DNA of 64,000 nucleotides from an uncultured Ignavibacteriota bacterium. Lineage in GTDB: Bacteria > Bacteroidota > Ignavibacteria > Palsa-1295. The position numbers and the translations under genes were made by a program. The stretch lies in contig CAIUMP010000062.1 in NCBI GenBank assembly GCA_903900335.1, positions 145,903 to 209,902 of the forward strand. The letters run 5' to 3'. Positions 52,041 through 61,545 of this stretch are shown here, in pieces (position 1 is the stretch's first letter; each line of letters opens with the position of its first letter). Below the pieces are notes generated by a model. It was not told the DNA's origin. It worked only from the letters and a program-made list of their open reading frames with translations, and did not search any database.

Positions 52041-53009
52041 TTAATGTGTGACAGACAAATCCAAAAGTACCGTTTCATCGTCTATCTTTTCAATTGTAAA
52101 ATCGGTCCTTCCATAAGCCTCTAAATCCTCCGGTTTAATGAACGCTCCCTGGGGCAAACCAAAACGCTGCCGCAGATACCTTCCAAGCTCCCTGTTGTCA
52201 TTAGTAGATTCGATCCCTTTTCTGCCATCTTGCGCTACCACGCAATCAAAACTTTTACCATCATCGGTAATAAGCGAGAAATTATACGCCTTCTCAGGAA
52301 GAAAGCCCTCTTTGCGCGAATCACCCTTTAGGCTAAGATACGCTTCGTTTGGCTCCCTCGGAATATAGATTTCTTCCCCGTGCCGCCGAGTCAACCTCCC
52401 TTTGCCCTGACCCCAATTTAGGCCAGATGCCCCCGGTACTTGACCCCTCCGATCAAGGAAGCTTATACGTACACGCTGATCAGGAATTTCCCACTCGATG
52501 TCGCCTGGAGGAACGCTACCCGTAAGAAGCGGAGGACGATGCCCGAGAGGAATCTCCTTTTTGTGATCGGGGATATAGACTGACCGTCGCAGTAGCTCGT
52601 CGTAGAATGCTCGAATTTCTACAGGGTGTTCGTCGCTAATCTGATTAATCTGACTCTCGCTGAAGAATCCAAACTGGCTATAGTTCGCAGAGCCAGCAAA
52701 ACCAACGATTGGGCGGTCATCCTTGTACCAAGAGTAAACCTTGCTATGGACTGGCGGCGTTTCGAAAAGGTAGTAGCCCTTGAAGCGACCCCTGAACTCG
52801 TTGTGTAGCGATTTGAACGCTACATCATCATTTTTCTCCCCCGGCATACCGATAATCAAGTTAACAAGTACTTTCTTGTTATTCCGCATCAATTCGACGA
52901 GGTGGCGACGCGTGAATGTAGCGGATGCGTACCCGCTAACAATGAAGAGAGTATTGGCCCCGTCTGCGGGGTCGATTAAAACGGTCTTATAGAGGTTGTT
53001 GACTTGCAA
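52041..53009 (-). CDS. Restriction endonuclease of the NgoFVII/phospholipase D type
   Basis: A 322-residue nuclease. The N-terminal domain has a phospholipase D half-site (PVHSKVYSW with His and Lys, then GFAGSANYSQ), as in BfiI- and NgoFVII-type restriction enzymes that act as dimers with one shared site. The C-terminal part (about 170-322) probably recognises DNA (B3-like in relatives); it includes SLKGDSRKEGFLPEKAYNFSL. It lies 17 bases after a cytosine methyltransferase gene, forming a type II restriction-modification pair. The target sequence cannot be read off. Confidence 0.85.
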   Translation of the reverse strand: MQVNNLYKTVLIDPADGANTLFIVSGYASATFTRRHLVELMRNNKKVLVNLIIGMPGEKNDDVAFKSLHNEFRGRFKGYYLFETPPVHSKVYSWYKDDRPIVGFAGSANYSQFGFFSESQINQISDEHPVEIRAFYDELLRRSVYIPDHKKEIPLGHRPPLLTGSVPPGDIEWEIPDQRVRISFLDRRGQVPGASGLNWGQGKGRLTRRHGEEIYIPREPNEAYLSLKGDSRKEGFLPEKAYNFSLITDDGKSFDCVVAQDGRKGIESTNDNRELGRYLRQRFGLPQGAFIKPEDLEAYGRTDFTIEKIDDETVLLDLSVTH

Positions 53010-53026
53010 ACCGAGGACAGATCAGT

Positions 53027-54145
53027 TCAAACGGTAGCGAGTGAAAGTTGATTAATTGGTGCCTTCATCAACCGCGGTAGAGTGGCAACGTGGGGCTTTG
53101 CGACTGCCACTGAAGGGTAACTTATTCCGGCAAAGGAGTTAAGAAGGGCTTTAAAGATTACCCTGGCACCCATCGGCGGCACGGCCATTCCGATTTGCCT
53201 ACGTACGCTCTCCTTTGACCCATAGAATTCAAAATCATCAGGGAATGTCTGAATCCTTGCGCGTTCCCGATTAGTCAAAGCCCGATTCTCAGACCAATGG
53301 TAAACATGCGTTCCGCCGCCGCCGCTACCCGTGATCGTATATGAAGGCTTTTGGGGGTCAAGCCGCTTATAAATCTGACTTATGCGGACTGCCTTAACTT
53401 TTAGGCGTAGCTCGTCGGGCATTGTTGCCGTAAAGGCGTTCTGTCCTGGTTTAATGTGCTTCAATCGTTCAACCACAGATTTCGACTGCGCGGTATACTC
53501 GTGATTCGAAGCACCTGGTGGGATTGGTGGATCGCAAAGCGCCTGTTTCGCTGTCCGCATCTCATACGTCGGCGCAGGAATTTTGAAAGTCACGTCGATG
53601 TCCTTTCTAATGCCGACGATAATGAAACGATGACGAGCTTGCGGTATTCCGTATTCCTCAAACTTATAGAGGTGCGGGAATAAATTATAGCCCGCTCCTT
53701 CAAGTTCTCTTAAGATCGTTTTTAGCGCCCCACCCTCGTTGGAATTACGCAATCCTCCAACGTTCTCCGCAACAAACCACATCGGCTGAAATCGCTTCAG
53801 TGCCTTCACTCCATAGCTATAAAGCGGCCCGAATGTTCCGTTGATACCCTTCTGCTCACCGACGATGCTGAAGTCGTTGCAGGGAAAACCGAACGCCAGC
53901 CCGTCGATCGCCGAGATTTCCGAAAGCCTGTCATAATCAAGGGTCAAGATGTCATGGCAGACCACACTCCGTGGATCGTCAGGACAGATGTTCCTGCGAT
54001 ACGTCTCGCAAGTGTCCGGATGATAATCAGTCGCCCATGCGTGCTTAATGCTGAATTCTTCAGCACCGTTCGTAACTGCAAGGGATTGTGCTCCCATCGC
54101 AATCCCTCCGGGTCCGCAAAATAATTCGCCGAGTCGAAATTCCAT
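53027..54145 (-). CDS. DNA cytosine-5 methyltransferase
   Basis: Modification enzyme of the restriction pair. The ATG at 54145 (MEFRLGELFCGPGG) was chosen over a GTG four codons upstream because motif I starts here. Motif I GELFCGPGGIAMG, the catalytic motif IV Pro-Cys (FGFPCNDFSIVGEQKG), motif VI VAENVGGLRNSN and motif VIII QARHRFIIVG are present. Motifs IX-X are near the C-terminus (TNRERARIQTFPDDFEF, RQIGMAVPP). The base composition is more AT-rich than the neighbours, consistent with acquisition from elsewhere. Confidence 0.93.
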   Translation of the reverse strand: MEFRLGELFCGPGGIAMGAQSLAVTNGAEEFSIKHAWATDYHPDTCETYRRNICPDDPRSVVCHDILTLDYDRLSEISAIDGLAFGFPCNDFSIVGEQKGINGTFGPLYSYGVKALKRFQPMWFVAENVGGLRNSNEGGALKTILRELEGAGYNLFPHLYKFEEYGIPQARHRFIIVGIRKDIDVTFKIPAPTYEMRTAKQALCDPPIPPGASNHEYTAQSKSVVERLKHIKPGQNAFTATMPDELRLKVKAVRISQIYKRLDPQKPSYTITGSGGGGTHVYHWSENRALTNRERARIQTFPDDFEFYGSKESVRRQIGMAVPPMGARVIFKALLNSFAGISYPSVAVAKPHVATLPRLMKAPINQLSLATV

Positions 54146-54157
54146 AGCCGGGTTCAC

Positions 54158-54390
54158 CGAGTTAAGTGTAACAAGCCCTAAAGTGGTTGACCAAAAGCCA
54201 ACACTACATTTTTTCGAATAGTACCTTTATTACCCTATTGAAATAGGTGCCTATCAGTTTCGTACCAATATACGCACATCGCAGAAACCGAATTAGAAAT
54301 GTCCCTGAAATGTTTTTTGAACCTATCACGTTTTCTTTACTTGCGATTGGCAAAGTACTAAATCGCATCTGAACTTCGGCACTTAGTTTC
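54158..54390. other. AT-rich promoter region without recognised features
   Basis: The gap between the methyltransferase start and the small frame at 54391. AT-rich, with a short CCTATT-GAA-ATAGG hairpin near 54232. It must hold the promoter of the restriction-modification pair; nothing else is seen. Confidence 0.4.
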
Positions 54391-54603
54391 ATGAAATACC
54401 CAGCACACACCACTTCCACACCCGTCACAGGGGAGCAGGCCAAGCGGTTTTTGCGCATAATTAGAAGCGGCGGGATTATCACTAATCCTCAGCGCGAGGA
54501 GACGATTCGACGCATTGCAGAAGCGCGTAAAGCTCGTTTGGAGAAGGCTGCATCCGATCCTGCAAATCGCAGCGAGTTCTTCTCCCAAGAAGTCTTTTCC
54601 TGA
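54391..54603 (+). CDS. Small protein of unknown function
   Basis: A 70-residue frame with plausible codon use. It has a Thr/Pro-rich start, then a helix (TGEQAKRFLRIIRSGG), and a long basic helix (REETIRRIAEARKARLEKAAS). It sits between the restriction-modification pair and dnaE, in the same direction as dnaE. Size and helix pattern would suit a regulator or an antitoxin-like protein, but I recognise no family and no ribosome binding site. Confidence 0.45.
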   Translation: MKYPAHTTSTPVTGEQAKRFLRIIRSGGIITNPQREETIRRIAEARKARLEKAASDPANRSEFFSQEVFS

Positions 54604-54729
54604 TTCCACGTTCCCTCTCTTTCCTGCCACTACTCCCCGCACTTTCGCGTTCGTGTCTCGCGTAGCGGAGAGGCGAATCATTTAACATCTGGAGGAAAAG
54701 TTTGACGGGCTTCGGCACGTCGCGGCATT

Positions 54730-57700
54730 ATGGCAGAGTTTGTCCATTTACATAATCACACGTACTACTCGCTCTTAGATGGGGCGTGTAGCATTCCGGC
54801 GTTGGTGGGCGCGGCGAAGGCGAACGACATGAAGTCCGTCGCGCTGACGGATCATGGCGTGCTCTTTGGCGCGTTCGAGTTTTACAAGACCGCGAAGGCC
54901 GCCGGTATCAAGCCGATCATCGGCTGCGAAGTGTATTTTGTCAACGATGGTTCGGCCACCGAGCGCGAGCGGTTTCAGGACGCCGAGGGCAAGAACAAAG
55001 CCTACAATCACCTTATCCTGCTTGCCAAAAACGAGGTCGGATACCAAAACCTGATGAAGCTCGTTTCGCGCGGGCACACGGAGGGCTTCTACTATAAGCC
55101 GCGCATCGATATGACGATGCTCGAAGAGCATCAGGAGGGCCTGCTCGCAATGACGGCCTGCGCGGGCGGCATTATCAGTCCGCATCTCATCTCCGGCGAT
55201 TACGACAAGGCGCGGCGCATCAGCACGAAGTTCAAAGATCTCTTCGGCGATGATTTTTATATCGAGATTCAGGATCACGGGCTTGCGTATGAAGAGAAAG
55301 TGCGCGAGTCCGCGCCACGTCTTGCGAAGGAGTTGGGGATCAAGCTCGTCGCCACGAACGACTGCCATTATATTGAGCAGCGTCACGCAATGGCGCACAA
55401 TGTTCTGCTCCACATCCGCGACGCCGGCAGCAAGGACAAGACCGATCTGAACGTCCTGAAATACGGCACCGATCAGAACTACTTCCGCTCGTCTTTGGAG
55501 ATGACGAAGCTGTTCCAGAAGTGGCCGGAGTCGATCGAGTCCACGCTGGAAATCGAGGAGAAGTGTAACATCACACTCTCGAAAGATTTCAAGATGCCGA
55601 AGTTTCCGATACCGGAGGAGACGGGCATTACAACCCTTGAGGGCTATCTCGAACATCTCACGAAGAAGGGTCTCGACCGTCGCTTTAAGGTGATGACGAG
55701 GGAGATCGAAGAGCGGACGGAGTTCGAGCTTGGCGTTATCAACACGATGGGCTTCGCAGGGTATTTCCTCATCGTGCAGGACTTCATCGCGGAAGCGCGA
55801 AAGATGGGCGTGAGCGTCGGACCGGGGCGCGGTTCGGCGGCGGGTTCGATGGTGGCGTTCGCGCTGGGCATTACGAATGTCGATCCGATCAAGTACAATC
55901 TGCTCTTCGAGCGCTTCCTGAATCCCGAGCGCGTGTCGATGCCCGATATTGACATCGACTTCTCGGATGACAAGCGCGAGCTTGTCATTGATTACGTGCG
56001 CGAGAAGTATGGGCGAGAGTCCGTCGCGCAGATCATTACATTCTCCACGCTCTCCGCGCGCGCGGTGCTGAAGGATGTTGGTCGTGTGCTCGGTGTGCCG
56101 CTTGGTACGATCAATGATCTGACGAAGTGTATCCCGGTCATCATGGGTCGCGTAACGCCGCTCAAAGAAGCGATCGAGTTGCCGGAGATGAAGGCGATTC
56201 TGAATGCGCGAAGCGGTGATCCACTGATAGAGAAGCTGCTGGAGTATTCCCTGATACTCGAAGGATTTGCGCGCGCGGCCTCGAAGCACGCGGCAGGGGT
56301 GGTTATCGCACCGGGAGACATTTCGAATTACGTCCCGCTCTATAAAACGCCGTCGCTCGATTCGTCTGTGACGCAGTTCAACATGAAGGACGTGGAGGAG
56401 GCCGGTCTTCTCAAGATGGACTTCCTCGGTCTGCGGACGTTGTCCATCATTGATTCGACTCTCGCGCTGATCGAGCAGAACCATGGCGTAAAGATCGACA
56501 TCGACGAGATTCCGCTTGATGATAAGGAGACATACGAGTTGTTTGGTCGCGGAGACACCATCGCAGTCTTCCAGTTCGATTCGCCGCCGATGCAGAACTA
56601 CATGCGTGCGCTGAAACCCGAAAACATGGAAGATCTCTCTTCTATGAATGCGCTGTATCGTCCGGGCCCCATGGAGCACATCCCGGAGTTCATCGAGCGG
56701 AAGCATGGGCGGAAGAAAGTGGAGTATTTGCATCCGAAGCTGGAGCCGATTCTCGCCGAGACCTATGGCGTTATCGTCGTGCAGGAGCAGGTGATGCGTA
56801 TCGCGCGCGATCTCGCTGGGTTCTCCCTCGCAAAAGCCGATGAGATGCGCCGCGCGATGGGAAAGAAAGACCTCGCGAAAATGGAGACGATGAAAGAGGT
56901 CTTCATCAAGGGATGTGTTGCGAATGGGGTGCCGGATAAGATTGCGAAGGAGATATTCGAACGGCTCGCAAAGTTTGCGTCCTATGGATTTAACAAATCC
57001 CACAGTCTTGCCTATTCGCTGATCAGTTATCAGACTGCGTATCTCAAAGCGCATTACACGGCGGAGTTTCTCGCGGCGAATATGACGCACGAGATGAACT
57101 CCACTGATTACGTCGTGCAGCTCATCGACGAAGCAAAGAAGTATAATATTCGCACCTTTGCGCCGGACGTGAATCTCGGTGGCATTCCGTTTACCGCAAC
57201 ATCCGATGGTATTCGCTTCGGGCTTGCGGGTATTAAGAACGTGGGGGAGAAGGCCGTTGATGAGATCGTGCAGGAGCGCGCAAGGAATGGGACATACTCA
57301 ACCATCTTCGATTTCACATCGCGACTCGATACGCGATTAGTCAATCGGCGTGCAATCGAAGCGCTGGTTGAAGCCGGCGCGTTCGATTCCTGCAATGCGG
57401 ATGGGAAGGTGCCTTCAGCGTATCGCGCTGATCTCTTCGAGAATATTGAACTCGCCTTGCAATACGGGACAAAGGTCCGCGATGAGAAGGCGAGCCCACA
57501 GGATTCGCTCTTCGGTGACTCCGACACTCCACACATTCTCCCGCCGCCGCCGCTAGTCGAAGCATTGAAGCGGTGGACGGAATCTGAGATGCTTACGCAT
57601 GAGAAGAAGTCTATCGGTTACTATGTAAGCGGACATCCGCTCGAACCCTATCGCACGGACATTGCAAGCTTTGCTACGCACAAAGCCAGCGGACTTGCAG

Positions 57701-58221
57701 ATGTTCAGCAGAATGAGGTTGTACTCGCGGGAGGTGTAATCGTTGCCATCACGCGCAAGATGGATCGCAACGGCAATCATTTTGCGATCGTGAAGCTGGA
57801 AGATTTCACGGGGAAGATAGAATGCATCTTCTGGAGCGACGCATACAAGAAATTCGAATCGCTTATTCAGGATGAGAAGCCCGTCTTCGTTCGTGGCAAG
57901 ATTCGCAGAGGCGGTCCCGACGAAGCGCCGAGTCTTGTCGCAGATGAAGCATCCGAGATCACCTCCATGCGCAAGAAGATGACGCGTGGTGTTCTGCTGC
58001 GTATGTATGAAGGCGAAGACCAACAGAAAGCAATACAGGATGTGAAGAGCATCTGTGCGCGATACAAAGGCGAGTGTAATACCTTCATCACCATCGAGAC
58101 CGCACAGGGTGCAACACGACGCTATAAATTGGGTGATAATTTCAAAGTCAATCCTACGGACGAATTGGTGAAGGAATGCGATAGGATGTTCGGGACGAAT
58201 CGGCTGTTGTTTTGTAGGTAG
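54730..58221 (+). CDS. dnaE: DNA polymerase III alpha subunit
   Basis: Replicative polymerase catalytic subunit. The N-terminal PHP domain (about 1-200) carries HLHNHTYYSLLDG and the downstream ALTDHG. Its histidines are more complete than in E. coli, so metal-dependent PHP activity may be kept. The palm has GPGRGSAAGSMVAF and the two catalytic aspartates in PDIDIDFSDDKRE (about 405). The fingers and helix-hairpin region (ALYRPGP, YGFNKSHSLAYSLISYQTAYLKAHY) and a C-terminal OB domain (about 998-1080, VVLAGGVIVAI) follow. 1163 residues is normal for DnaE1. Confidence 0.97.
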   Translation: MAEFVHLHNHTYYSLLDGACSIPALVGAAKANDMKSVALTDHGVLFGAFEFYKTAKAAGIKPIIGCEVYFVNDGSATERERFQDAEGKNKAYNHLILLAKNEVGYQNLMKLVSRGHTEGFYYKPRIDMTMLEEHQEGLLAMTACAGGIISPHLISGDYDKARRISTKFKDLFGDDFYIEIQDHGLAYEEKVRESAPRLAKELGIKLVATNDCHYIEQRHAMAHNVLLHIRDAGSKDKTDLNVLKYGTDQNYFRSSLEMTKLFQKWPESIESTLEIEEKCNITLSKDFKMPKFPIPEETGITTLEGYLEHLTKKGLDRRFKVMTREIEERTEFELGVINTMGFAGYFLIVQDFIAEARKMGVSVGPGRGSAAGSMVAFALGITNVDPIKYNLLFERFLNPERVSMPDIDIDFSDDKRELVIDYVREKYGRESVAQIITFSTLSARAVLKDVGRVLGVPLGTINDLTKCIPVIMGRVTPLKEAIELPEMKAILNARSGDPLIEKLLEYSLILEGFARAASKHAAGVVIAPGDISNYVPLYKTPSLDSSVTQFNMKDVEEAGLLKMDFLGLRTLSIIDSTLALIEQNHGVKIDIDEIPLDDKETYELFGRGDTIAVFQFDSPPMQNYMRALKPENMEDLSSMNALYRPGPMEHIPEFIERKHGRKKVEYLHPKLEPILAETYGVIVVQEQVMRIARDLAGFSLAKADEMRRAMGKKDLAKMETMKEVFIKGCVANGVPDKIAKEIFERLAKFASYGFNKSHSLAYSLISYQTAYLKAHYTAEFLAANMTHEMNSTDYVVQLIDEAKKYNIRTFAPDVNLGGIPFTATSDGIRFGLAGIKNVGEKAVDEIVQERARNGTYSTIFDFTSRLDTRLVNRRAIEALVEAGAFDSCNADGKVPSAYRADLFENIELALQYGTKVRDEKASPQDSLFGDSDTPHILPPPPLVEALKRWTESEMLTHEKKSIGYYVSGHPLEPYRTDIASFATHKASGLADVQQNEVVLAGGVIVAITRKMDRNGNHFAIVKLEDFTGKIECIFWSDAYKKFESLIQDEKPVFVRGKIRRGGPDEAPSLVADEASEITSMRKKMTRGVLLRMYEGEDQQKAIQDVKSICARYKGECNTFITIETAQGATRRYKLGDNFKVNPTDELVKECDRMFGTNRLLFCR

Positions 58222-58242
58222 GTCTAATCGATTGTTGCCTGA

Positions 58243-59163
58243 TTAATTCAGTTTATCCAGCGCTTCCGTCTGCTTCTTAGCAAACGCAATCTTGTCATTG
58301 GAGTTGAACCCACTCGGGTTGGAGAGCTGACAGTGGGGCAGTTCCGCCAGTTGCCATCGCTTGATGTGGTCGAAGCCGGAGGTTGTGGCTGCCGTGAAGA
58401 GCTTCTGCTCGAAATCGTAATCCACGGCAGCATTGGATGCGCTTGCCGGGTTCATGTCGTTATGCAGATAGATGTAGGTGTTCGAAGTGAAGAACAGGCG
58501 GAATTCCGTTGGCCGGCGGTACCATGCTTCGCAAGCATTGAGGAAGAACATCATGTCATCGTAAAGTCGAAAATCTTCGCCGTACGCGCTGCGTGGAAAA
58601 TGGGCGAGTGCGGTGCGGTGCAGCAGAATCGGGCGAGCCGGAGTTGCACACTGTTGAATATGCTCAAGGAATGGATTCTTCATCTGGTGAGTGAGCCACC
58701 AATTCTCACAATCGTCGAACCACGAGACGAGCCGCCAGTCGTTTCCAAGCCCGACGTGGCGCACGAGCCGCTTTTCGCGTGTAAGGGAGTCATTCGTTTG
58801 TACCGCTAGGCAGTGCACGGGATCGGAGAGCGTCTTCTCAATTTGGTGAAATGCCGTTGGATAGAGGAAGTCGTCGCCGTCGATTGGGATGAGGTAATCG
58901 TATTCTGTAAGCTCCTGGAACAGAGCGAGCACGCTGTTATGGCCGCGGCCCGGTCTTCCATTGGAATCGGACACGACGACCCTGACAGGGGTGCCTTGCA
59001 TAACCTGGAGGATATTGGAGTGGTGGCCGGGGTCGATCGAGTTCACGAGCATGACCACGTCAAAGGACAGTCGGTGGTTTTGCTGCGAGGCGACACTCTC
59101 CCAACAGAGTCGCGCAAGTGCCGGGCGGGAGCTTGTGAGGATGCAGACGAGTACTCTTGGCAT
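58243..59163 (-). CDS. GT-A-type glycosyltransferase (family 2-like)
   Basis: A 306-residue protein beginning with the GT2-like strand RVLVCILTSSRPALARLCWESV. The metal-binding DxD motif is in LIPIDGDDFLYPTAF (about residue 98), and a possible catalytic acidic residue lies in YGEDFRLYDDMMFF. It converges on dnaE and is divergent from the next glycosyltransferase. It probably adds a sugar to a cell-surface glycan; donor and acceptor are unknown. Confidence 0.7.
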   Translation of the reverse strand: MPRVLVCILTSSRPALARLCWESVASQQNHRLSFDVVMLVNSIDPGHHSNILQVMQGTPVRVVVSDSNGRPGRGHNSVLALFQELTEYDYLIPIDGDDFLYPTAFHQIEKTLSDPVHCLAVQTNDSLTREKRLVRHVGLGNDWRLVSWFDDCENWWLTHQMKNPFLEHIQQCATPARPILLHRTALAHFPRSAYGEDFRLYDDMMFFLNACEAWYRRPTEFRLFFTSNTYIYLHNDMNPASASNAAVDYDFEQKLFTAATTSGFDHIKRWQLAELPHCQLSNPSGFNSNDKIAFAKKQTEALDKLN

Positions 59164-59300
59164 TCTGATGCGTAGGACGACAGGTAGAAGATTTAGTCAC
59201 TAATTTCACGAAGAACGAAAGCCTGTGGAATTGGATTCAAACTCAAGAAATAGCTTGAACGCATTTAATGCAATGATGTGGAGGCAAAGGAAGCACAACG

Positions 59301-60197
59301 ATGGGTAATGGCATTCAGCAACAGGCCGCAGAGGGACAGAAGGACCTTTGCGTTGTCCTGGCGTGCGACGCGAATTTCTTCCACCAGTTTCAGCAGTGCC
59401 TTGCTAGCATTCGGAAGTGGCCGCTGCCGTTTTCCTTTGACATCCGTCTTATCGGGATAGACCTTGAGCCCCAGCAGTTGTCGTGGTTGAACGAATCGGG
59501 AGTTCGAGTAACGACGGATCTCAGCGTGTTCCCGCAATTCAGTGCCGGGTCTAGGCACCTGATTGGAATGACGTGTCGTCCGGTAATCCCTAAGGTATTT
59601 CCTGGCTATCGCGCCTATGTGTGGGTTGATTGTGATATCCGTTTTCTTCGGCCCGAAGGGCTTCTCTTCTATGGGGAGCACGCCTTGAACCCGGGCTATT
59701 CGCTCGTGATTGCGCATGAGACAGAGCCGACGTACAGCTACAATATCGATCCGGGATGGGGCAGGCGGTATCATGAAGATAATTTCCAGCGGATGAAAGA
59801 TGAATTCGGAGTAGAGATCGCTGAGTATTTGCGGTACTTCAAGCTGTACAACGCCGGGATCTTTGGAGCGAGGGCAGATTCACCGATCTGGGCACGCTAC
59901 GAGCGAAATTTACAGATCAGCATGCGGCTCGGTGCACATTGGGGGCGTGAACAGGATGCGTTGAATGTATCAATTGCAGAGGTAGGCTCCATTAAGCACG
60001 CGCCGAGCACGCACAACTGGCTCTGCTGTTTCAGCACGCCGTATCATGATACACTAACAGGGGATTGGGTGAGCCCGCAGGAATCGGGAAGGAAGATCGC
60101 CGTCGCACACCTCTCCAACTCCAACGCGGTCATTACGTATCAAAATCGTCAATGCCGAATGTATGAGTTTTATCAATCGATTGGACTTACGGAATGA
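59301..60197 (+). CDS. GT-A-type glycosyltransferase-like protein
   Basis: A 298-residue protein with a nucleotide-sugar-binding start (LCVVLACDANFFHQFQQCLASI), a DxD-type motif (AYVWVDCDIRFLRP, about residue 113) and a later FKLYNAGIFGARADSPIW stretch resembling GT8-like enzymes. Its stop overlaps the start of the methyltransferase gene by ATGA, so the two act together. Acceptor unknown. Confidence 0.65.
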   Translation: MGNGIQQQAAEGQKDLCVVLACDANFFHQFQQCLASIRKWPLPFSFDIRLIGIDLEPQQLSWLNESGVRVTTDLSVFPQFSAGSRHLIGMTCRPVIPKVFPGYRAYVWVDCDIRFLRPEGLLFYGEHALNPGYSLVIAHETEPTYSYNIDPGWGRRYHEDNFQRMKDEFGVEIAEYLRYFKLYNAGIFGARADSPIWARYERNLQISMRLGAHWGREQDALNVSIAEVGSIKHAPSTHNWLCCFSTPYHDTLTGDWVSPQESGRKIAVAHLSNSNAVITYQNRQCRMYEFYQSIGLTE

Positions 60198-60949
60198 TCG
60201 AAGTCGAATTTCCAGCGAAGGACTATGTCTCGCCAGGCTTCCAATGTATAAAGCCGGATGCCAGCTTTCCGAACATGATCGTTTCTGATCCCTCGACATG
60301 CGGGTGGCAGTATTTGCGTCGGACGGGACAGCACAACTGGTATAGAGATCAGCGCTTGCCGAATATTGGATTTGCGAACAGAGATGAAGCGCATATTCTG
60401 TATAATGCTGCCATTAACTTTCGAGGAAAATCAGCATTGGAGATCGGGTGCTTTCTTGGCTGGTCGGCATGCCACTTGGCGCTTGGGGGAGTGAGTCTGG
60501 ATGTAATCGACCCGACGTTGGGTGACCCTGGATATCTGGAGAGTGTACAAGCGTCCTTGTCCCACGCAGGTGTACGTGGATCGGTTCAGTTATGCGTAGG
60601 TACGAGTCCTGAAGGAGTGGAAAGACTTGCGAGCGAGCAGGGAAAACGATGGTCTTTGGTCTTTATTGATGGCAATCATGATTTTCCTGGTCCGGTAAAA
60701 GATGCAGTGGTGTGTGAGCGGTACTGCGAGCCGGACTCCATGATTCTCTTCCACGATCTGCTCTCTCCTCATGTTGCCGAAGGCCTGCAGTACTATCGTT
60801 ACCGCGGATGGAAAACTCGGATCTTTCATACCTCTCAGATCATGGGTGTTGCATGGCGCGGGGACGTCAAGCCAGTCGCTCATATTCCAGATGCATCCGC
60901 TAAGTGGGAAATACCATCTCATCTAGTGGATTGGCCGGAGTCTGAGTGA
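60194..60949 (+). CDS. SAM-dependent methyltransferase (MT_24/CmcI-like)
   Basis: A 251-residue methyltransferase with motif I ALEIGCFLGWSACHLALGG, the acidic residue in LDVIDPTLGDPG and the diagnostic WSLVFIDGNHDFPGPVKDA, in which Asp-His bind the metal in this subfamily. The start overlaps the preceding glycosyltransferase stop (ATGA). It probably methylates a sugar hydroxyl in the same glycan; inferred from context. Confidence 0.8.
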   Translation: MIEVEFPAKDYVSPGFQCIKPDASFPNMIVSDPSTCGWQYLRRTGQHNWYRDQRLPNIGFANRDEAHILYNAAINFRGKSALEIGCFLGWSACHLALGGVSLDVIDPTLGDPGYLESVQASLSHAGVRGSVQLCVGTSPEGVERLASEQGKRWSLVFIDGNHDFPGPVKDAVVCERYCEPDSMILFHDLLSPHVAEGLQYYRYRGWKTRIFHTSQIMGVAWRGDVKPVAHIPDASAKWEIPSHLVDWPESE

Positions 60950-61121
60950 TGGCGGAAGGTTATAGGCGACGTGGAAAGGGACGAGGTTGTCGCACGGCCC
61001 GATCCAACTTCAGGGAATTGCATAATGGTGCGCCCTGTTGAAACCAACGCTGGAATCAGACGTAAATAACCAGCGTAATTGAATTGCTAAGAATAGCGAA
61101 AACGTAGATTTCAGGAGAGTT

Positions 61122-61466
61122 ATGACAACAACAGCAGGCACAGTCGCCCCACTTCACCTTACCGACGCAACATTCGAGCGTGATGTCATCAATAGTGACA
61201 AGCCGGCGCTTGTAGATTTCACCGCAACATGGTGCGGGCCATGTCGCGTGATCGCACCGATCATCGAGGAGCTCGCCAACGAGTATCAGGGCCGCGCCGT
61301 CATCGGCAAGGTCGATGTTGACGAGAACCCAGAAACGGCGATGACATACGGTATCCGTTCGGTACCGACGATGCTCATCTTCAAAGGCGGACAGGTCGTC
61401 GACCAGATCATCGGCGCGGTGGGCAAGGAGAAGATGCTGGCCAAGCTGACCCCTCACATGGCTTAA
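61122..61466 (+). CDS. trxA: Thioredoxin
   Basis: Cytoplasmic disulfide reductase. Catalytic WCGPC at about residues 36-40, the buried Asp in VDFTAT, the cis-proline in SVPTMLIFKGG and a normal length of 114 residues. CAGGAGAG seven bases before the ATG is a strong ribosome site. It is followed at once by a strong terminator, so it is probably monocistronic. The 172 bases upstream contain its promoter but no other recognisable feature. Confidence 0.97.
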   Translation: MTTTAGTVAPLHLTDATFERDVINSDKPALVDFTATWCGPCRVIAPIIEELANEYQGRAVIGKVDVDENPETAMTYGIRSVPTMLIFKGGQVVDQIIGAVGKEKMLAKLTPHMA

Positions 61467-61484
61467 GCTTTTTACCTTTTACGG

Positions 61485-61521
61485 AAAAGGGCGGACGCTG
61501 CTTACAGCGTCCGCCCTTTTT
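61485..61521. terminator. Bidirectional terminator between trxA and the last cargo gene
   Basis: Perfect 16-base inverted repeat AAAAGGGCGGACGCTG/CAGCGTCCGCCCTTTT with a four-base loop (CTTA) and T or A runs on both sides. It serves trxA on the plus strand and the convergent gene ending at 61546 on the minus strand. Confidence 0.93.
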
Positions 61522-61545
61522 GTTGCTACTTGCTTGAACTGGTGG

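Noticed and set aside
54775..57090. 771-codon open frame on the minus strand
   Set aside because: Exactly antisense to dnaE; His/Arg/Leu-rich composition caused by the codon bias of the polymerase gene, with no domain or start signal.
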